From Stappia indica (GTDB taxonomy: Bacteria; Pseudomonadota; Alphaproteobacteria; Rhizobiales; Stappiaceae), in NCBI RefSeq assembly GCF_009789575.1, contig NZ_CP046908.1, positions 4,679,001 to 4,743,000 of the forward strand: a DNA stretch of 64,000 nucleotides, in the 5' to 3' direction. Under the pieces are notes generated by a model. It was not told the DNA's origin and searched no databases. It worked only from the letters and a program-made list of their open reading frames with translations. A program made the position numbers and the translations under genes. How positions within the stretch are numbered: the stretch's first letter is position 1; every line of letters starts with the position of its first letter. Shown here piece after piece: positions 1 through 8,847 of this stretch.

Positions 1-1586
1 ACATCCTCAAGGACTTCGTCGAGGAGGACGGGCGCAGTTTCACCCTCACCCTGCGCAAGGGACACAAGTGGTCGGACGGCCACCCGTTCACCTCCGAGGA
101 CATCCGCTTCTGGTACGAGGATGTTGCCTCGAATGCCGAGTTGCAGCCTTCCGGCCTGCCGCAGTTCATGCTGGCTGGCGGGAAGCCGCCGATCTTCGAG
201 GTGATCGACGAGACGACCGTCCGCTTCACGTGGGAGGCTCCCAACCCGCTGTTCAAGCCGGAGCTAGCCAAGTCGCGCCCGCCCTTCATCTATCGTCCGG
301 CGCACTACCTGAAGCAGTTCCACGCGCGCTACGGGGATGCGGAGAAGATCCAGAAGCTGGCGGAAGAGCGCAAGCTGCGCAGCTGGGCCGCGCTCTTCAA
401 CAAGATGGACGACATGTATGATGCCCGGAACCCGGAGCTGCCGAGCCTGCAGCCATGGGTGAGGCTGGTGGATGACAGCGAGCGGCGGTTCGTGCTGCAC
501 CGCAATCCGTTCTACCATCGGATCGACTCCGCAGGGCAGCAGCTGCCCTATCTCGACAGCGTCGTGATGACGGTGGCCGACGGCAAGATTATCGCCGCGA
601 AGACCCAGGCCGGCGAGGCCGACCTGCAGGCGCGCAATATCGGCTTTTCCGACATCACGATCCTCAAGCGCGGTGAAAAGCTCGGCCGGTTCGAGACGTA
701 TCTGTGGCCGATCAGCAAGGGCTCGCAGATTTCCCTGCAGCCCAACCTGACGGTCGCCGATCCGGTCTGGCGCAAGCTGATGCTGGATACGAGGTTCCGC
801 CGTGCGCTCTCGCTCGGCATCGACCGCGAGATGATCAACAAGGTGCTTTATCTCGGGCTTGCCACGCCGGGTAACGACACGGTGCTCGAGCAGAGCCCGC
901 TGTATCGCCAAGAGTACCGCGATCTCCATGCCCAGTTCGACCCCGAGGAGGCGAACCGCCTGCTGGACGAGATCGGCCTGACGGAGCGCCGGGGCGACGG
1001 GGTGCGGCTGATGCCGGACGGCCGGCCGCTCGAGATCATCGTCGAGGCGACCGGCGAGAGCCAGGAAGAGCTCGATGCACTGGAACTCGTCGGCGAGACC
1101 TGGCGCGAGATTGGTGTGAAGCTGTTCGCCAAGCCGAGCCAGCGCGACATCATCCGCGAACGGGCGCTGTCGGGTCTGCTGGTCATGTCGGTGTGGGCGG
1201 GTTTCGAGAACGGGATTCCGACCTCGGAAATGCCGCCGGAGGACTTTGCGCCGGTGCGCAGCGACTTCCTGTCCTGGTCGCGTTGGGGCAATTGGTACGA
1301 GACCGACGGTCAGACCGGAGAAAAACCGGACTGGGAGCCGGCGATCCGGCTGACGCAGCTCTACGACGACTGGCTGAAGTCCAGCTCCGAGGAGGAGCGG
1401 ACGGAAATCTGGCACGAGATCCTGAAGATCCATGCCGAGGAGACCATTCATATCGGGCTGGTGTCGGAAGTCCGCCAGCCGGTTGTGGTGAAGGGCCTCG
1501 GCAATGTGCCGAAGGAAGGCATCTACGGCTGGGATCCCGGTGCCCAGTTCGGCATTCACCGAATGGACGAGTTCTACCGGAAGTGA
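1..1586 (+). CDS. ABC transporter substrate-binding protein, family 5 (5' end missing)
   Basis: Periplasmic solute-binding protein of the peptide/nickel/opine (SBP_bac_5) family. The gene enters the window already open; its frame starts at base 3, so the signal peptide lies outside. The conserved family segment WSDGHPFTSEDI is near the visible N-terminus, followed by the usual mixed alpha/beta body ending in DEFYRK. About 527 residues are visible, so the full protein is probably above 600, large for the family. The stop lies about 40 bases before a DppB-type permease, so it heads the operon. The ligand cannot be read from the sequence; a peptide, an opine or a sugar is possible. Confidence 0.9.
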   Translation, partial: ILKDFVEEDGRSFTLTLRKGHKWSDGHPFTSEDIRFWYEDVASNAELQPSGLPQFMLAGGKPPIFEVIDETTVRFTWEAPNPLFKPELAKSRPPFIYRPAHYLKQFHARYGDAEKIQKLAEERKLRSWAALFNKMDDMYDARNPELPSLQPWVRLVDDSERRFVLHRNPFYHRIDSAGQQLPYLDSVVMTVADGKIIAAKTQAGEADLQARNIGFSDITILKRGEKLGRFETYLWPISKGSQISLQPNLTVADPVWRKLMLDTRFRRALSLGIDREMINKVLYLGLATPGNDTVLEQSPLYRQEYRDLHAQFDPEEANRLLDEIGLTERRGDGVRLMPDGRPLEIIVEATGESQEELDALELVGETWREIGVKLFAKPSQRDIIRERALSGLLVMSVWAGFENGIPTSEMPPEDFAPVRSDFLSWSRWGNWYETDGQTGEKPDWEPAIRLTQLYDDWLKSSSEEERTEIWHEILKIHAEETIHIGLVSEVRQPVVVKGLGNVPKEGIYGWDPGAQFGIHRMDEFYRK

Positions 1587-1625
1587 CGTGAGAATGGCGC
1601 TGCGGGGCGCTGGGGGAACCGCTTG

Positions 1626-2645
1626 ATGCTCTACTATATCGTGCGCCGGGTGTTGACGATGATCCCGACGCTGTTCGTGATCAGCCTGCTGACATTCGTC
1701 ATCATCGAGCTTCCGGCCGGTGACTATATTTCCAACCAGATTGCCGCTCTGCGGGCGACCGGAGAAAGCGCATCCATCGCCAAGCTCGAGTTCCTGCGGG
1801 CGGAGTTCGCGCTCGACCGGCCGTTCCTGGAGCGCTACCTGATCTGGATCGGCCTTTGGCCGGGGGTGCACGGCTTCGACGGGCTGCTGCAGGGCAATTG
1901 GGGCTGGTCTTTCGAATACGAGAAGCCGGTGTCCGAAGTGGTGGGGCCGACCCTGCCGCTGACCATCGTGCTGAACACGGCGACGATCCTGTTCGTCTAT
2001 GTCGTCTCCTTCCCGATCGGCATCTATTCGGCGACCCGGCAATATTCCTGGGGTGACTACGGCTTCACGTTCATCGGCTATATCGGGCTTGCGACGCCGA
2101 ACTTCCTTCTCGGCCTGATCATGCTGTATTTCGCCAATCTCTGGTTCGGCCTCTCGGTCGGCGGGCTCATGGCGCCGGAATATATCGGCCAGCCCTGGAG
2201 CGTGGGGAAGGCGCTGTCGGTGCTGGCGCACCTGATCGTGCCGACGGTGGTCATCGGAACCGCCGGCACGGCGGCGATGATCCGGCGGCTGCGGGCGAAC
2301 CTTCTGGATGAACTCCACAAGCAATACGTGACGACCGCGCGCGCCAAGGGCCTGCGCGAATCCCGCCTCCTGGTGAAGTATCCGCTGCGCATGGCGCTCA
2401 ATCCGTTCATTGCCGATATCGGCAACCTGATCCCTTCGCTCGTCTCCGGCTCGGTCATCGTGTCGGTCGTGCTCAACCTGCCGACCGTCGGACCGGTGCT
2501 GCTGAATGCCCTTCAGTCGCAGGACCAGTTTCTCGCCGGCTTCATCCTGCTCTTCGTCGCGGTCCTGACGCTGATCGGCATGCTGGTATCCGACCTGCTG
2601 CTGGCGGTCCTCGACCCGCGCATCCGGCTTGGGGGGAAGGCGTGA
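1626..2645 (+). CDS. ABC transporter permease, DppB type
   Basis: First inner-membrane permease of a peptide/nickel-type ABC importer, 339 residues. An N-terminal membrane segment (about residues 9-29) is followed by a periplasmic stretch and five more hydrophobic segments. The cytoplasmic EAA loop that contacts the ATPase is recognisable as VTTARAKGLRES in the second half. The ATG at 1626 is preferred over the TTG just before it (1623); a G-rich ribosome-binding stretch lies upstream. The next gene overlaps the stop in a TGATG arrangement, indicating translational coupling. No ATPase gene follows, so the ATPases must lie upstream of the window or elsewhere. Confidence 0.92.
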   Translation: MLYYIVRRVLTMIPTLFVISLLTFVIIELPAGDYISNQIAALRATGESASIAKLEFLRAEFALDRPFLERYLIWIGLWPGVHGFDGLLQGNWGWSFEYEKPVSEVVGPTLPLTIVLNTATILFVYVVSFPIGIYSATRQYSWGDYGFTFIGYIGLATPNFLLGLIMLYFANLWFGLSVGGLMAPEYIGQPWSVGKALSVLAHLIVPTVVIGTAGTAAMIRRLRANLLDELHKQYVTTARAKGLRESRLLVKYPLRMALNPFIADIGNLIPSLVSGSVIVSVVLNLPTVGPVLLNALQSQDQFLAGFILLFVAVLTLIGMLVSDLLLAVLDPRIRLGGKA

Positions 2646-3805
2646 TGAGCATGCGCAACGAGCCCGAGCACTACGTCAATCCGGATGTGTTCAACCCGTC
2701 TCACGCAGAATCGCTGACCCCGGAGCAGGAGCGCTACTACCAGGCCTCGCAGTGGACGATCATGTGGTGGAAGTTCCGCCGCCATCGGGTCGCCGTGTGG
2801 TCGGGCGTGATCCTCATCCTGTTCTACCTGTGCGTCCCGTTTGCCGAGATCATCGCTCCCTACTCGCCGAACCAGCGCTCCAACGACCACCTCTACGCGC
2901 CGCCGCAGACGCTGCGCCTGTTCCACGAAGGCTCCTTCGTCGGCCCGTTCGTCTACGGCCTGAAGGCGGATATCGACCTGGAGACGGTGCGCTGGGTCTA
3001 TACCGAAGACCGGCAGGACGTGCAGCCGCTGCGCTTCCTCTGCTTCGGACCGCAATACAGGTTCTGGGGCCTTTTCGATGCGAGCTTCCACCTTGTCTGT
3101 CCGGCGAAGGAGGGGACGCTCTACCTCCTCGGCACCGACCGATTGGGGCGGGATGTGTTCTCCGGCCTCGTATACGGTGCGCGCCTGTCGCTCACCGTCG
3201 GCCTGATCGGTGTGACCATCTCCATCGTGCTGGGACTGTTCTTCGGCGGGCTGGCCGGCTTTTTCGGCGGCCTTATCGACAGCGCGATCCAGCGGGTGAT
3301 CGAGATCCTGCGCTCTCTCCCGGAATTGCCCCTGTGGATGGCGCTGTCGGCCGCTCTTCCGGTCACCTGGTCGCCCGTTTGGATTTATCTCGGCATCACG
3401 GTGATCCTCGGCCTGCTCGACTGGCCCGGTCTTGCGCGTGCCGTGCGCTCCAAGCTGCTGGCTTTGCGCGAGGAGGAATATGCCAAGGCCGCACTGCTGA
3501 TGGGGGCGAAGCCTTCGCGCGTCATCCGCAAGCACCTGCTGCCGGGCTTCACGAGCCACATCATCGCATCGGCCTCCCTGTCGATCCCGGCGATGATCCT
3601 CGGCGAGACGGCGCTGTCCTACCTCAACCTCGGTCTGCGCCGGCCTGCGGTGTCCTGGGGCGTCCTGCTCAACGAGGCGCAGGATATCTCGGTTGTGGTC
3701 ATCTATCCCTGGCTGATGGCGCCGGTCGTTCCCATCATCATCGTCGTGCTCGCATTCAATTTCCTTGGCGATGGTTTGCGCGACGCCGCCGACCCGTATA
3801 AGTGA
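2645..3805 (+). CDS. ABC transporter permease, DppC type, with enlarged periplasmic loop
   Basis: Second permease of the importer, 386 residues against roughly 280-300 for ordinary DppC proteins. The first membrane segment is near residues 50-72. The conserved LLGTDRLGRD motif comes only at about residue 161, so about 85 extra residues, including two cysteines (LCFGPQ and LVCPAKE), form a periplasmic insertion. The EAA loop (EEYAKAALLMGAKPS) is intact. The start overlaps the preceding stop by one base. The insertion probably contacts the large binding protein, but that is inference; it is typical of one DppC subgroup rather than a defect. Confidence 0.92.
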   Translation: MSMRNEPEHYVNPDVFNPSHAESLTPEQERYYQASQWTIMWWKFRRHRVAVWSGVILILFYLCVPFAEIIAPYSPNQRSNDHLYAPPQTLRLFHEGSFVGPFVYGLKADIDLETVRWVYTEDRQDVQPLRFLCFGPQYRFWGLFDASFHLVCPAKEGTLYLLGTDRLGRDVFSGLVYGARLSLTVGLIGVTISIVLGLFFGGLAGFFGGLIDSAIQRVIEILRSLPELPLWMALSAALPVTWSPVWIYLGITVILGLLDWPGLARAVRSKLLALREEEYAKAALLMGAKPSRVIRKHLLPGFTSHIIASASLSIPAMILGETALSYLNLGLRRPAVSWGVLLNEAQDISVVVIYPWLMAPVVPIIIVVLAFNFLGDGLRDAADPYK

Positions 3806-3863
3806 TGCCCGGCAGGGGGCGTTGAAAGACCGGCCGCCACGCCGGCGAACAGGAAGACAAGGC

Positions 3864-4457
3864 ATGTCCAAGAACGCATCGACCGCCGACGGCTGGGACG
3901 AGGAATATCGGCGCGGGCGCTGGGCGTTCCTTCGCGATCTGCCCGAAAGCGGTCGTTACGGCATCATCGGTATGTGGCTCGCCCTCAACGGCTCGCTCGA
4001 CCGGGTGCTGGACATCGGGTGCGGCGAAGGCTTGCTGTATGAGCGCCTTCAGCCGATGGGCATCCAGCGTTATGTCGGCGTCGATCTCGCGCCGGCCGCG
4101 CTCGGCATCGCCAACGTGGACCCGGAGATCGCGTCTCTGCGCGCCGGCGACCTGCATACGTTCGCACCGGAGCAGGGCGAGGCCTTCTCCGCCATCGTCT
4201 TCAACGAGGTGCTGCACTTTTCCGACGATCCGGCAGCGGCGGTGGCGCGCTACGTGCCGTTCCTGGCGCCGGGTGGCGTGATCGCCATTTCGATGTACTC
4301 GCCGAAGCGGCTGGAGTCGGGCGCCAACCGCCTGATCGCCCGCCTGTGGGAAGCAACCGACGGACCGGACTGGGAAGTCCTCGACGATTACCGCCTGACC
4401 TCCGACAAGAAGAACGTCACCTGGCGGCTGCGGCTGCTCAGGCCTGCGGCTGGCTGA
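3864..4457 (+). CDS. class I SAM-dependent methyltransferase
   Basis: Soluble methyltransferase of 197 residues. Motif I (VLDIGCGEG, about residues 47-55) and the acidic end of strand 2 (VGVDLAP) form the SAM site; VFNEVLHF is the motif IV region. The start is the ATG at 3864, 6 bases after a purine-rich ribosome-binding stretch (aggaagac); an earlier in-frame start would run back into the permease. Its last 20 bases overlap the 3' end of the opposite-strand deacetylase-like gene, so the two converge. Proximity to glycosyltransferases makes a glycan or lipid acceptor plausible, but the substrate is unknown. Confidence 0.85.
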   Translation: MSKNASTADGWDEEYRRGRWAFLRDLPESGRYGIIGMWLALNGSLDRVLDIGCGEGLLYERLQPMGIQRYVGVDLAPAALGIANVDPEIASLRAGDLHTFAPEQGEAFSAIVFNEVLHFSDDPAAAVARYVPFLAPGGVIAISMYSPKRLESGANRLIARLWEATDGPDWEVLDDYRLTSDKKNVTWRLRLLRPAAG

Positions 4458-5247
4458 CCGGCGGCAGGCCTCGCTCCATGCGCGTCACGTCCAGCAGCTC
4501 GGATATGCGGGTGAAGCGGGCGCCGGGATGCGCACTCAGGATAGCGAACGTCCTCTCCAGGAACTCGAAGCAGGCATCGTTCTGCGCCAGGTGATGGGAG
4601 AGGACGCCCAGCGGCTCGGCCGGGTTCGTGCGTCTTCGCGCCAGATGGTAGTCGAAGCGCAGGCCGGCCGACTGCCAGCCGATGAAGCGTCGCTCCTTCT
4701 TCCACTTGATCATGTCCACATGCGTCTGCACCTGCACAAGTGCGCGCGGATGGAACTGGGTGAAGGTCGAAAGGCCGGAAAGTCCGGCTTCCGCAAGGCG
4801 CGCTGAGATGCGTGGTGCGATACGGTTCCACGGCGGCACCATGACCGGCACGAAGCGCGGGCCGAACAGGCCCGCCAGGCGCCTGTTGCCACGGGCAAGA
4901 AGGGCAAGCGCCTCGTCGGGATCGCGCCGACGGCCGAACTCCGCGGCCTTTTCTCCCCGCGACTTGTCCTGAAAGTTGCGGTGCTCGTATCCGTGCTGAA
5001 GGACCGAGGCGAAGCGCTCGCCGGAAAGCCGATCTGCAAGAGCCTTTGTCGCATTCGCGGGGATCACTGCGAGTGCGACCTCGATCTCGTGGGTGTTTGC
5101 GATCTGCAGCAGCCGCTCAAGCGCCGGGGTGGGCTCGATTGCATCGTCGTCGCGCCACCAGACCGGCACGTCGTGGCCGCGTTCGGCGAACCAGTCGAGA
5201 TGCCGGTTGAGACCGTCCCGAAAGTCGCGAAAACCGGCCTCGCTCAT
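4438..5247 (-). CDS. polysaccharide deacetylase-like protein
   Basis: A 269-residue protein of the NodB/CE4 deacetylase superfamily. WWRDDDA (about residues 29-35) supplies the Asp pair expected of motif 1, HGYEHRN (about 105-111) supplies two metal-binding histidines (motif 2, an H-x3-H pattern), and PPWNR (about 158-162) resembles motif 3. No signal peptide is visible, which argues for a cytoplasmic enzyme acting on a sugar nucleotide or lipid-linked glycan rather than on exported polymer. It overlaps the upstream glycosyltransferase by 4 bases (ATGA), so it is the last gene of a coupled leftward set. True activity (deacetylation or another amide cleavage) is not settled. Confidence 0.75.
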   Translation of the reverse strand: MSEAGFRDFRDGLNRHLDWFAERGHDVPVWWRDDDAIEPTPALERLLQIANTHEIEVALAVIPANATKALADRLSGERFASVLQHGYEHRNFQDKSRGEKAAEFGRRRDPDEALALLARGNRRLAGLFGPRFVPVMVPPWNRIAPRISARLAEAGLSGLSTFTQFHPRALVQVQTHVDMIKWKKERRFIGWQSAGLRFDYHLARRRTNPAEPLGVLSHHLAQNDACFEFLERTFAILSAHPGARFTRISELLDVTRMERGLPPVSQPQA

Positions 5248-6398
5248 CGGTGGGCCTCCAGCGCATCCACCAGTATATCGGCAGCTGTCTCCGCCCCGCC
5301 GAACCGAACCGGGATATCGCGTTGCGGCAGGCTCAATGCGTCGTCGGCGGCCCTTGCAAGGGCCTCAGGGGTCAAGGTCTTTTCCGGCACTGCGACGGCA
5401 CGGCCATGGCGCACCAGCGCATCCGCTCGCTGCTGCTGCTCCGTTTCCTTGATCTGGGCGAAGGGCACGAGCACGCTGGGCACGCCGGCCCGTAGAATGT
5501 CCAGAACGGTGTTGTAGCCCGCCTGGCTGATCGAAAGGCGGGCCCGTTCGAGCAACGATGGAAAGTCTCGCCGAGCCCGCTCGACAATGATGTTCTCTCC
5601 GCCCTGTCTGGACAGCCCCACAAAGCTCTCCCCGTCGATGTCATGGCCGGCGAGCAGCCGCCAGCGACACTCGCCGGCAAGGCGGGAAAGGGCAGGAGCG
5701 TTCAGCGCAGCCCTGAGCAGTCCGATGCCGACGGCGCCGCCGCCGCAGGAGACAATGACCTCGTCGCGGCCGTCATCGCCGGGGGCGTCTCTACCGCCCG
5801 TGCCGGTCTCGGCAAAGCCCGTATAGCGCAGCAGATGCGACACGCGGTCGGCGAAGGGAAAGCTGTCTTCCAGCCGGATGAAGGACGGGTCGGAGTGGAT
5901 GAGGACAAGATCGTAGGCGGCCAGCGCCCGCTCGGCCATTTCCTCTTCCTTCCAGAGCTCCTGCTTTCGCACCAGAATGTCGCGGATGGAGGAGGAGATG
6001 AGCGGCGGGCGGGACTGCGCCCTCGCGGTGTCGACCAGACTTTGCATCTCGAACGCGAAGGGGCGCCGCCCGAACGGCCATGTTTCAGTGAGCAGAAGGT
6101 CGAACGGCCGAGCCTGAAAGGCGTCCAGAGTTGCTTGGCTGCGAGCCGTCTTCCACGCCTCGTCGATCTCGTGCCCCTCCGGTGTCAGGAAGGTCTTGAA
6201 GCGCGCGTCCTGTGCCCTCACCGGCGGCAGTTCGACGATCTCGATGCCCGTCGTGTCGAGCAGCGGCGGAAGCCGGTTCCCGGTTGCCAGCGTCACCGAG
6301 ACACCGCGCGCTGCGAGCGCGCGGCCGATGGCGGCAGCACGCAGCGCGTGGCCGGTGCCGAGCAGGTGCTGGACATGGATGAAGGCGGATCGTGTCAT
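5244..6398 (-). CDS. glycosyltransferase, MurG/GT28-like fold
   Basis: A 384-residue GT-B glycosyltransferase. The N-terminal GTGHALRAAAIGRAL matches the acceptor-side glycine loop of MurG-like enzymes. The C-terminal SQAGYNTVLDILRAGVPS matches the nucleotide-sugar-binding half. It shares the GYNT segment with the glycosyltransferase at 8848-10068, and both resemble the predicted glycosyltransferases of COG4671. Four-base overlaps with both neighbours show a tightly coupled operon. No membrane segment is obvious. The sugar donor and acceptor are not known. Confidence 0.8.
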   Translation of the reverse strand: MTRSAFIHVQHLLGTGHALRAAAIGRALAARGVSVTLATGNRLPPLLDTTGIEIVELPPVRAQDARFKTFLTPEGHEIDEAWKTARSQATLDAFQARPFDLLLTETWPFGRRPFAFEMQSLVDTARAQSRPPLISSSIRDILVRKQELWKEEEMAERALAAYDLVLIHSDPSFIRLEDSFPFADRVSHLLRYTGFAETGTGGRDAPGDDGRDEVIVSCGGGAVGIGLLRAALNAPALSRLAGECRWRLLAGHDIDGESFVGLSRQGGENIIVERARRDFPSLLERARLSISQAGYNTVLDILRAGVPSVLVPFAQIKETEQQQRADALVRHGRAVAVPEKTLTPEALARAADDALSLPQRDIPVRFGGAETAADILVDALEAHR

Positions 6399-7522
6399 TG
6401 CGGCGAAGCGGTAGCGCGCAGGGCGAAGTTGCGCAAGGCTTGCTCCAGAAGGGCATCGAGACTGGAGGCACCGCTGGCCAGCGTGTGCCGTTCGCGGATG
6501 TGGTCGCGGGCAGCAAGCCCCATGTCCGCCGCGCGAGCGGGATCCGACACAAGCGTCGCGAGATTTTCCGCGAAAGCTGCGGCGTTTCCCTCACTCGACA
6601 GAAGTCCGGTCCTTCCATGGGCGACGATGTCGGGCACGCCGAACGTGTCGCCTCCCACAATGGCAAGGCCGGCCGCCTGGGCCTCGAGGAAGACGAGGCC
6701 GAATGCCTCGCGGATCGCCGGCCAGACGAAGATGTCGTGGGACGCGCAAAGGCCCGGGATGTCTTCTCCCGTAACTGCGCCCGTGAAGGTGACCGGATGG
6801 CGGGCGAACAGCGCCTCGACCTCCGCCCTGCAAGGCCCGTCACCGGCAACGGTGAGGGCGAAACGGGATGAGTCAGGCAGTCGGTCCAGCGCATCGGCGA
6901 GCAGGCGATAGGAGGCGAGCTTCGCTCCCTCGCGCATCATGCCGATGGCAAGCAGCCGGATGGGCTCACCCTCACGGCGCGGGATACGGGAGGCCTGCAG
7001 GAACCGGCTTGCATCGAGAAACGGGGCAAGGACCGCGAGGCGTTCCGCGGGAACGACCGCGGCAAGGCATTCCCTGTCGGCCCTGTGCATGGCCGCAACC
7101 AGATCGGCGCGGGCGAGTGCCGCATCTGCCGCGGCAAAGCCATAGGCCCATTCGCCCGTCTTGCGCTTCGGGGCGCGGCTGGCCTCGACGACGACATAAG
7201 GGATGCCCAGCCGCGAAGCTATCGCCGGGCCGATCCAGTCCGGGGCCTTGTGGTAGAGATGATAGGTCAGGAAGAGGTCGGGGCGGTAACCTGACACCTC
7301 CCACGAGGAGAGAACACGTTCCGCCTCTACGTGTGCGGCCTGCTCCACCTCCTGCTGTACCTCGGCGCCGCCGGTTGCCCTCCATGACCGAAACCGTGTT
7401 GCGACCGTCACCTCGTGGCCCGCTGCTTCCAGCGCCTGGACGATCAGCCTGCCCATGGTCCGGTCGCCGGACGGCACCGGATCGTCGAGCGGTTTCATCG
7501 GAGCTGTGAAGGCGACGCGCAT
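6395..7522 (-). CDS. glycosyltransferase family 4 (GT-B)
   Basis: A 375-residue retaining GT4-type glycosyltransferase. The donor-binding E-x7-E motif is visible as EAFGLVFLE, followed by GVPDIVAHGRTG, typical of the UDP-sugar side. The start is set at MRVAFTAPM (7522), the expected N-terminal beta strand; the open frame runs about 90 residues further upstream but that part is low-complexity Arg/Ala/Gly-rich and overlaps the neighbouring gene. Its stop overlaps the next gene by 4 bases. It probably adds one sugar of the glycan made by this cluster; the acceptor is unknown. Confidence 0.85.
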   Translation of the reverse strand: MRVAFTAPMKPLDDPVPSGDRTMGRLIVQALEAAGHEVTVATRFRSWRATGGAEVQQEVEQAAHVEAERVLSSWEVSGYRPDLFLTYHLYHKAPDWIGPAIASRLGIPYVVVEASRAPKRKTGEWAYGFAAADAALARADLVAAMHRADRECLAAVVPAERLAVLAPFLDASRFLQASRIPRREGEPIRLLAIGMMREGAKLASYRLLADALDRLPDSSRFALTVAGDGPCRAEVEALFARHPVTFTGAVTGEDIPGLCASHDIFVWPAIREAFGLVFLEAQAAGLAIVGGDTFGVPDIVAHGRTGLLSSEGNAAAFAENLATLVSDPARAADMGLAARDHIRERHTLASGASSLDALLEQALRNFALRATASPQ

Positions 7523-7542
7523 GCCGGTCTCCTGGGGAACCC

Positions 7543-8784
7543 TTAAGAGGCTCGCACCCGCTCCTTCAGAAGGGGGGCAAATCGCGCCGCCAGCCGGTCG
7601 AGGCCCGGGTCCGTCGAAAAGCGTCGACGGACGTCGTCGGAGGCGGCACGGCCAAGCCGCTCGCGCAGAGCCGGGTCGGCTATGAGCGAGGCCAGCGCAG
7701 CGCGCAAGCGCTCGCGATCCCCCGGCGGCACCAGGAGACCGGTCTTTCCATCGCGAATGAGCTCGGGGATTGCCGAGACATCGGTGGCGAGGCAGCACAG
7801 GCCCATCGCCTGGGCCTCCATCAGCACGTTGGGCAGGCCGTCGCGGTCGCCCGACTTCGCCACCTTCGAGGCGAGGACGAAGAGGTCCGCACGCGCAGTG
7901 GCCTCGATCACGTCTTCGCGCGGTCGCGCCCCGCGCCAGGTGACGCGGTCGGAGATACCGAGGGAGCCGGCGAGATCGGCCAGCCGGGTCGCCTGCTCGC
8001 CGCCGCCGATATGCTCGAAATGCCAGTCAAGTCCCTCCGGCAGGGCTGCCAGCGCCGCCAGAAGATCGTCGTAGCCCTTCTTCTCCACGGCTCTGCCCAC
8101 GGAGAGAATGCGGACCGGCCCGGCTTGCCCGCCATCGCCCTTGCCGTAGTCATCGCGGCCGGGGAACGGGGTAAAGTCCAGCCCGTGATAAACCAGCTCC
8201 AGCTTGCCCGGCTGCGCGCAGAGCGAGCGAAGATGGTCGAGGTTGACACGGGTGCAGGTGACGCCCCATGCGGCGTCGTCGAGCTTCACCCGCAGGTCCC
8301 ATTCCTCGCTGGTCCAGATGTCCTTGGCATGGGCGGAAAACGACCAGCCGCGGCCCGAAAGGTGAGCCGCATATCGCGCTACCGAACAGGGCGTGTGTAG
8401 GTAGTGGGTGTGGATCCAGGCGATGTCGCCGGGGAGTTCATGTGCGAAGACGCAGGCCTGAGCCCAGCGACGCTGGCGGTTGGCATTCGGTTCCTTGGCG
8501 AAGTCGGCCATGAACAGGGCGTGGGCATCGCGGTAGGTCGGCTGCCGTTCGGCCCAGCGTTTTGCCCGGGCGACGCGCGCGGGATCATCCTTCACATATT
8601 CCGGCAGATAGAGCACTTCGGCCGAGATCTGCCGGTGCACTTCGTGGATGAAAGGGTCGTAGGGCTGGCGCAGGGCGACGATCAACTGGCCGATCCCGCG
8701 GCGCTCCAGGCCGAGGGTCTCCTGCGCGATGAAAGTCTCCGAAAGACGTGGATACCCTTTTACGACAACGGCGATACGGGACAT
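7543..8784 (-). CDS. glycosyltransferase family 4, colanic/exopolysaccharide-type
   Basis: A 413-residue GT4 enzyme beginning with the strand IAVVVKGYPRLSETFIAQE, a signature of exopolysaccharide glycosyltransferases related to the colanic acid WcaL/AmsK group. IHTHYLHTP and SFSAHAKDIW mark the acceptor half; DGLPNVLMEAQAMGLCC carries the donor-binding glutamates, and GKTGLLVPPGD follows. It lies 20 bases upstream of the next leftward gene. Presence of two GT4 and two MurG-like enzymes suggests a short oligosaccharide or glycolipid rather than a large capsule locus, since no polymerase or flippase is seen nearby. Confidence 0.85.
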   Translation of the reverse strand: MSRIAVVVKGYPRLSETFIAQETLGLERRGIGQLIVALRQPYDPFIHEVHRQISAEVLYLPEYVKDDPARVARAKRWAERQPTYRDAHALFMADFAKEPNANRQRRWAQACVFAHELPGDIAWIHTHYLHTPCSVARYAAHLSGRGWSFSAHAKDIWTSEEWDLRVKLDDAAWGVTCTRVNLDHLRSLCAQPGKLELVYHGLDFTPFPGRDDYGKGDGGQAGPVRILSVGRAVEKKGYDDLLAALAALPEGLDWHFEHIGGGEQATRLADLAGSLGISDRVTWRGARPREDVIEATARADLFVLASKVAKSGDRDGLPNVLMEAQAMGLCCLATDVSAIPELIRDGKTGLLVPPGDRERLRAALASLIADPALRERLGRAASDDVRRRFSTDPGLDRLAARFAPLLKERVRAS

Positions 8785-8847
8785 GCGATGCGAAGGTCCT
8801 GAAAGCGTGAAGGTCTGCCCTAAACGACGCGGATGAACGCGGGACGG

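Noticed and set aside
264-2324. Long open frame antisense to the first ABC importer (686 codons)
   Set aside because: GC-rich codon-bias shadow: it lies opposite clear family members, has no domain, and is rich in Arg, His and Gln as expected for a complementary frame.
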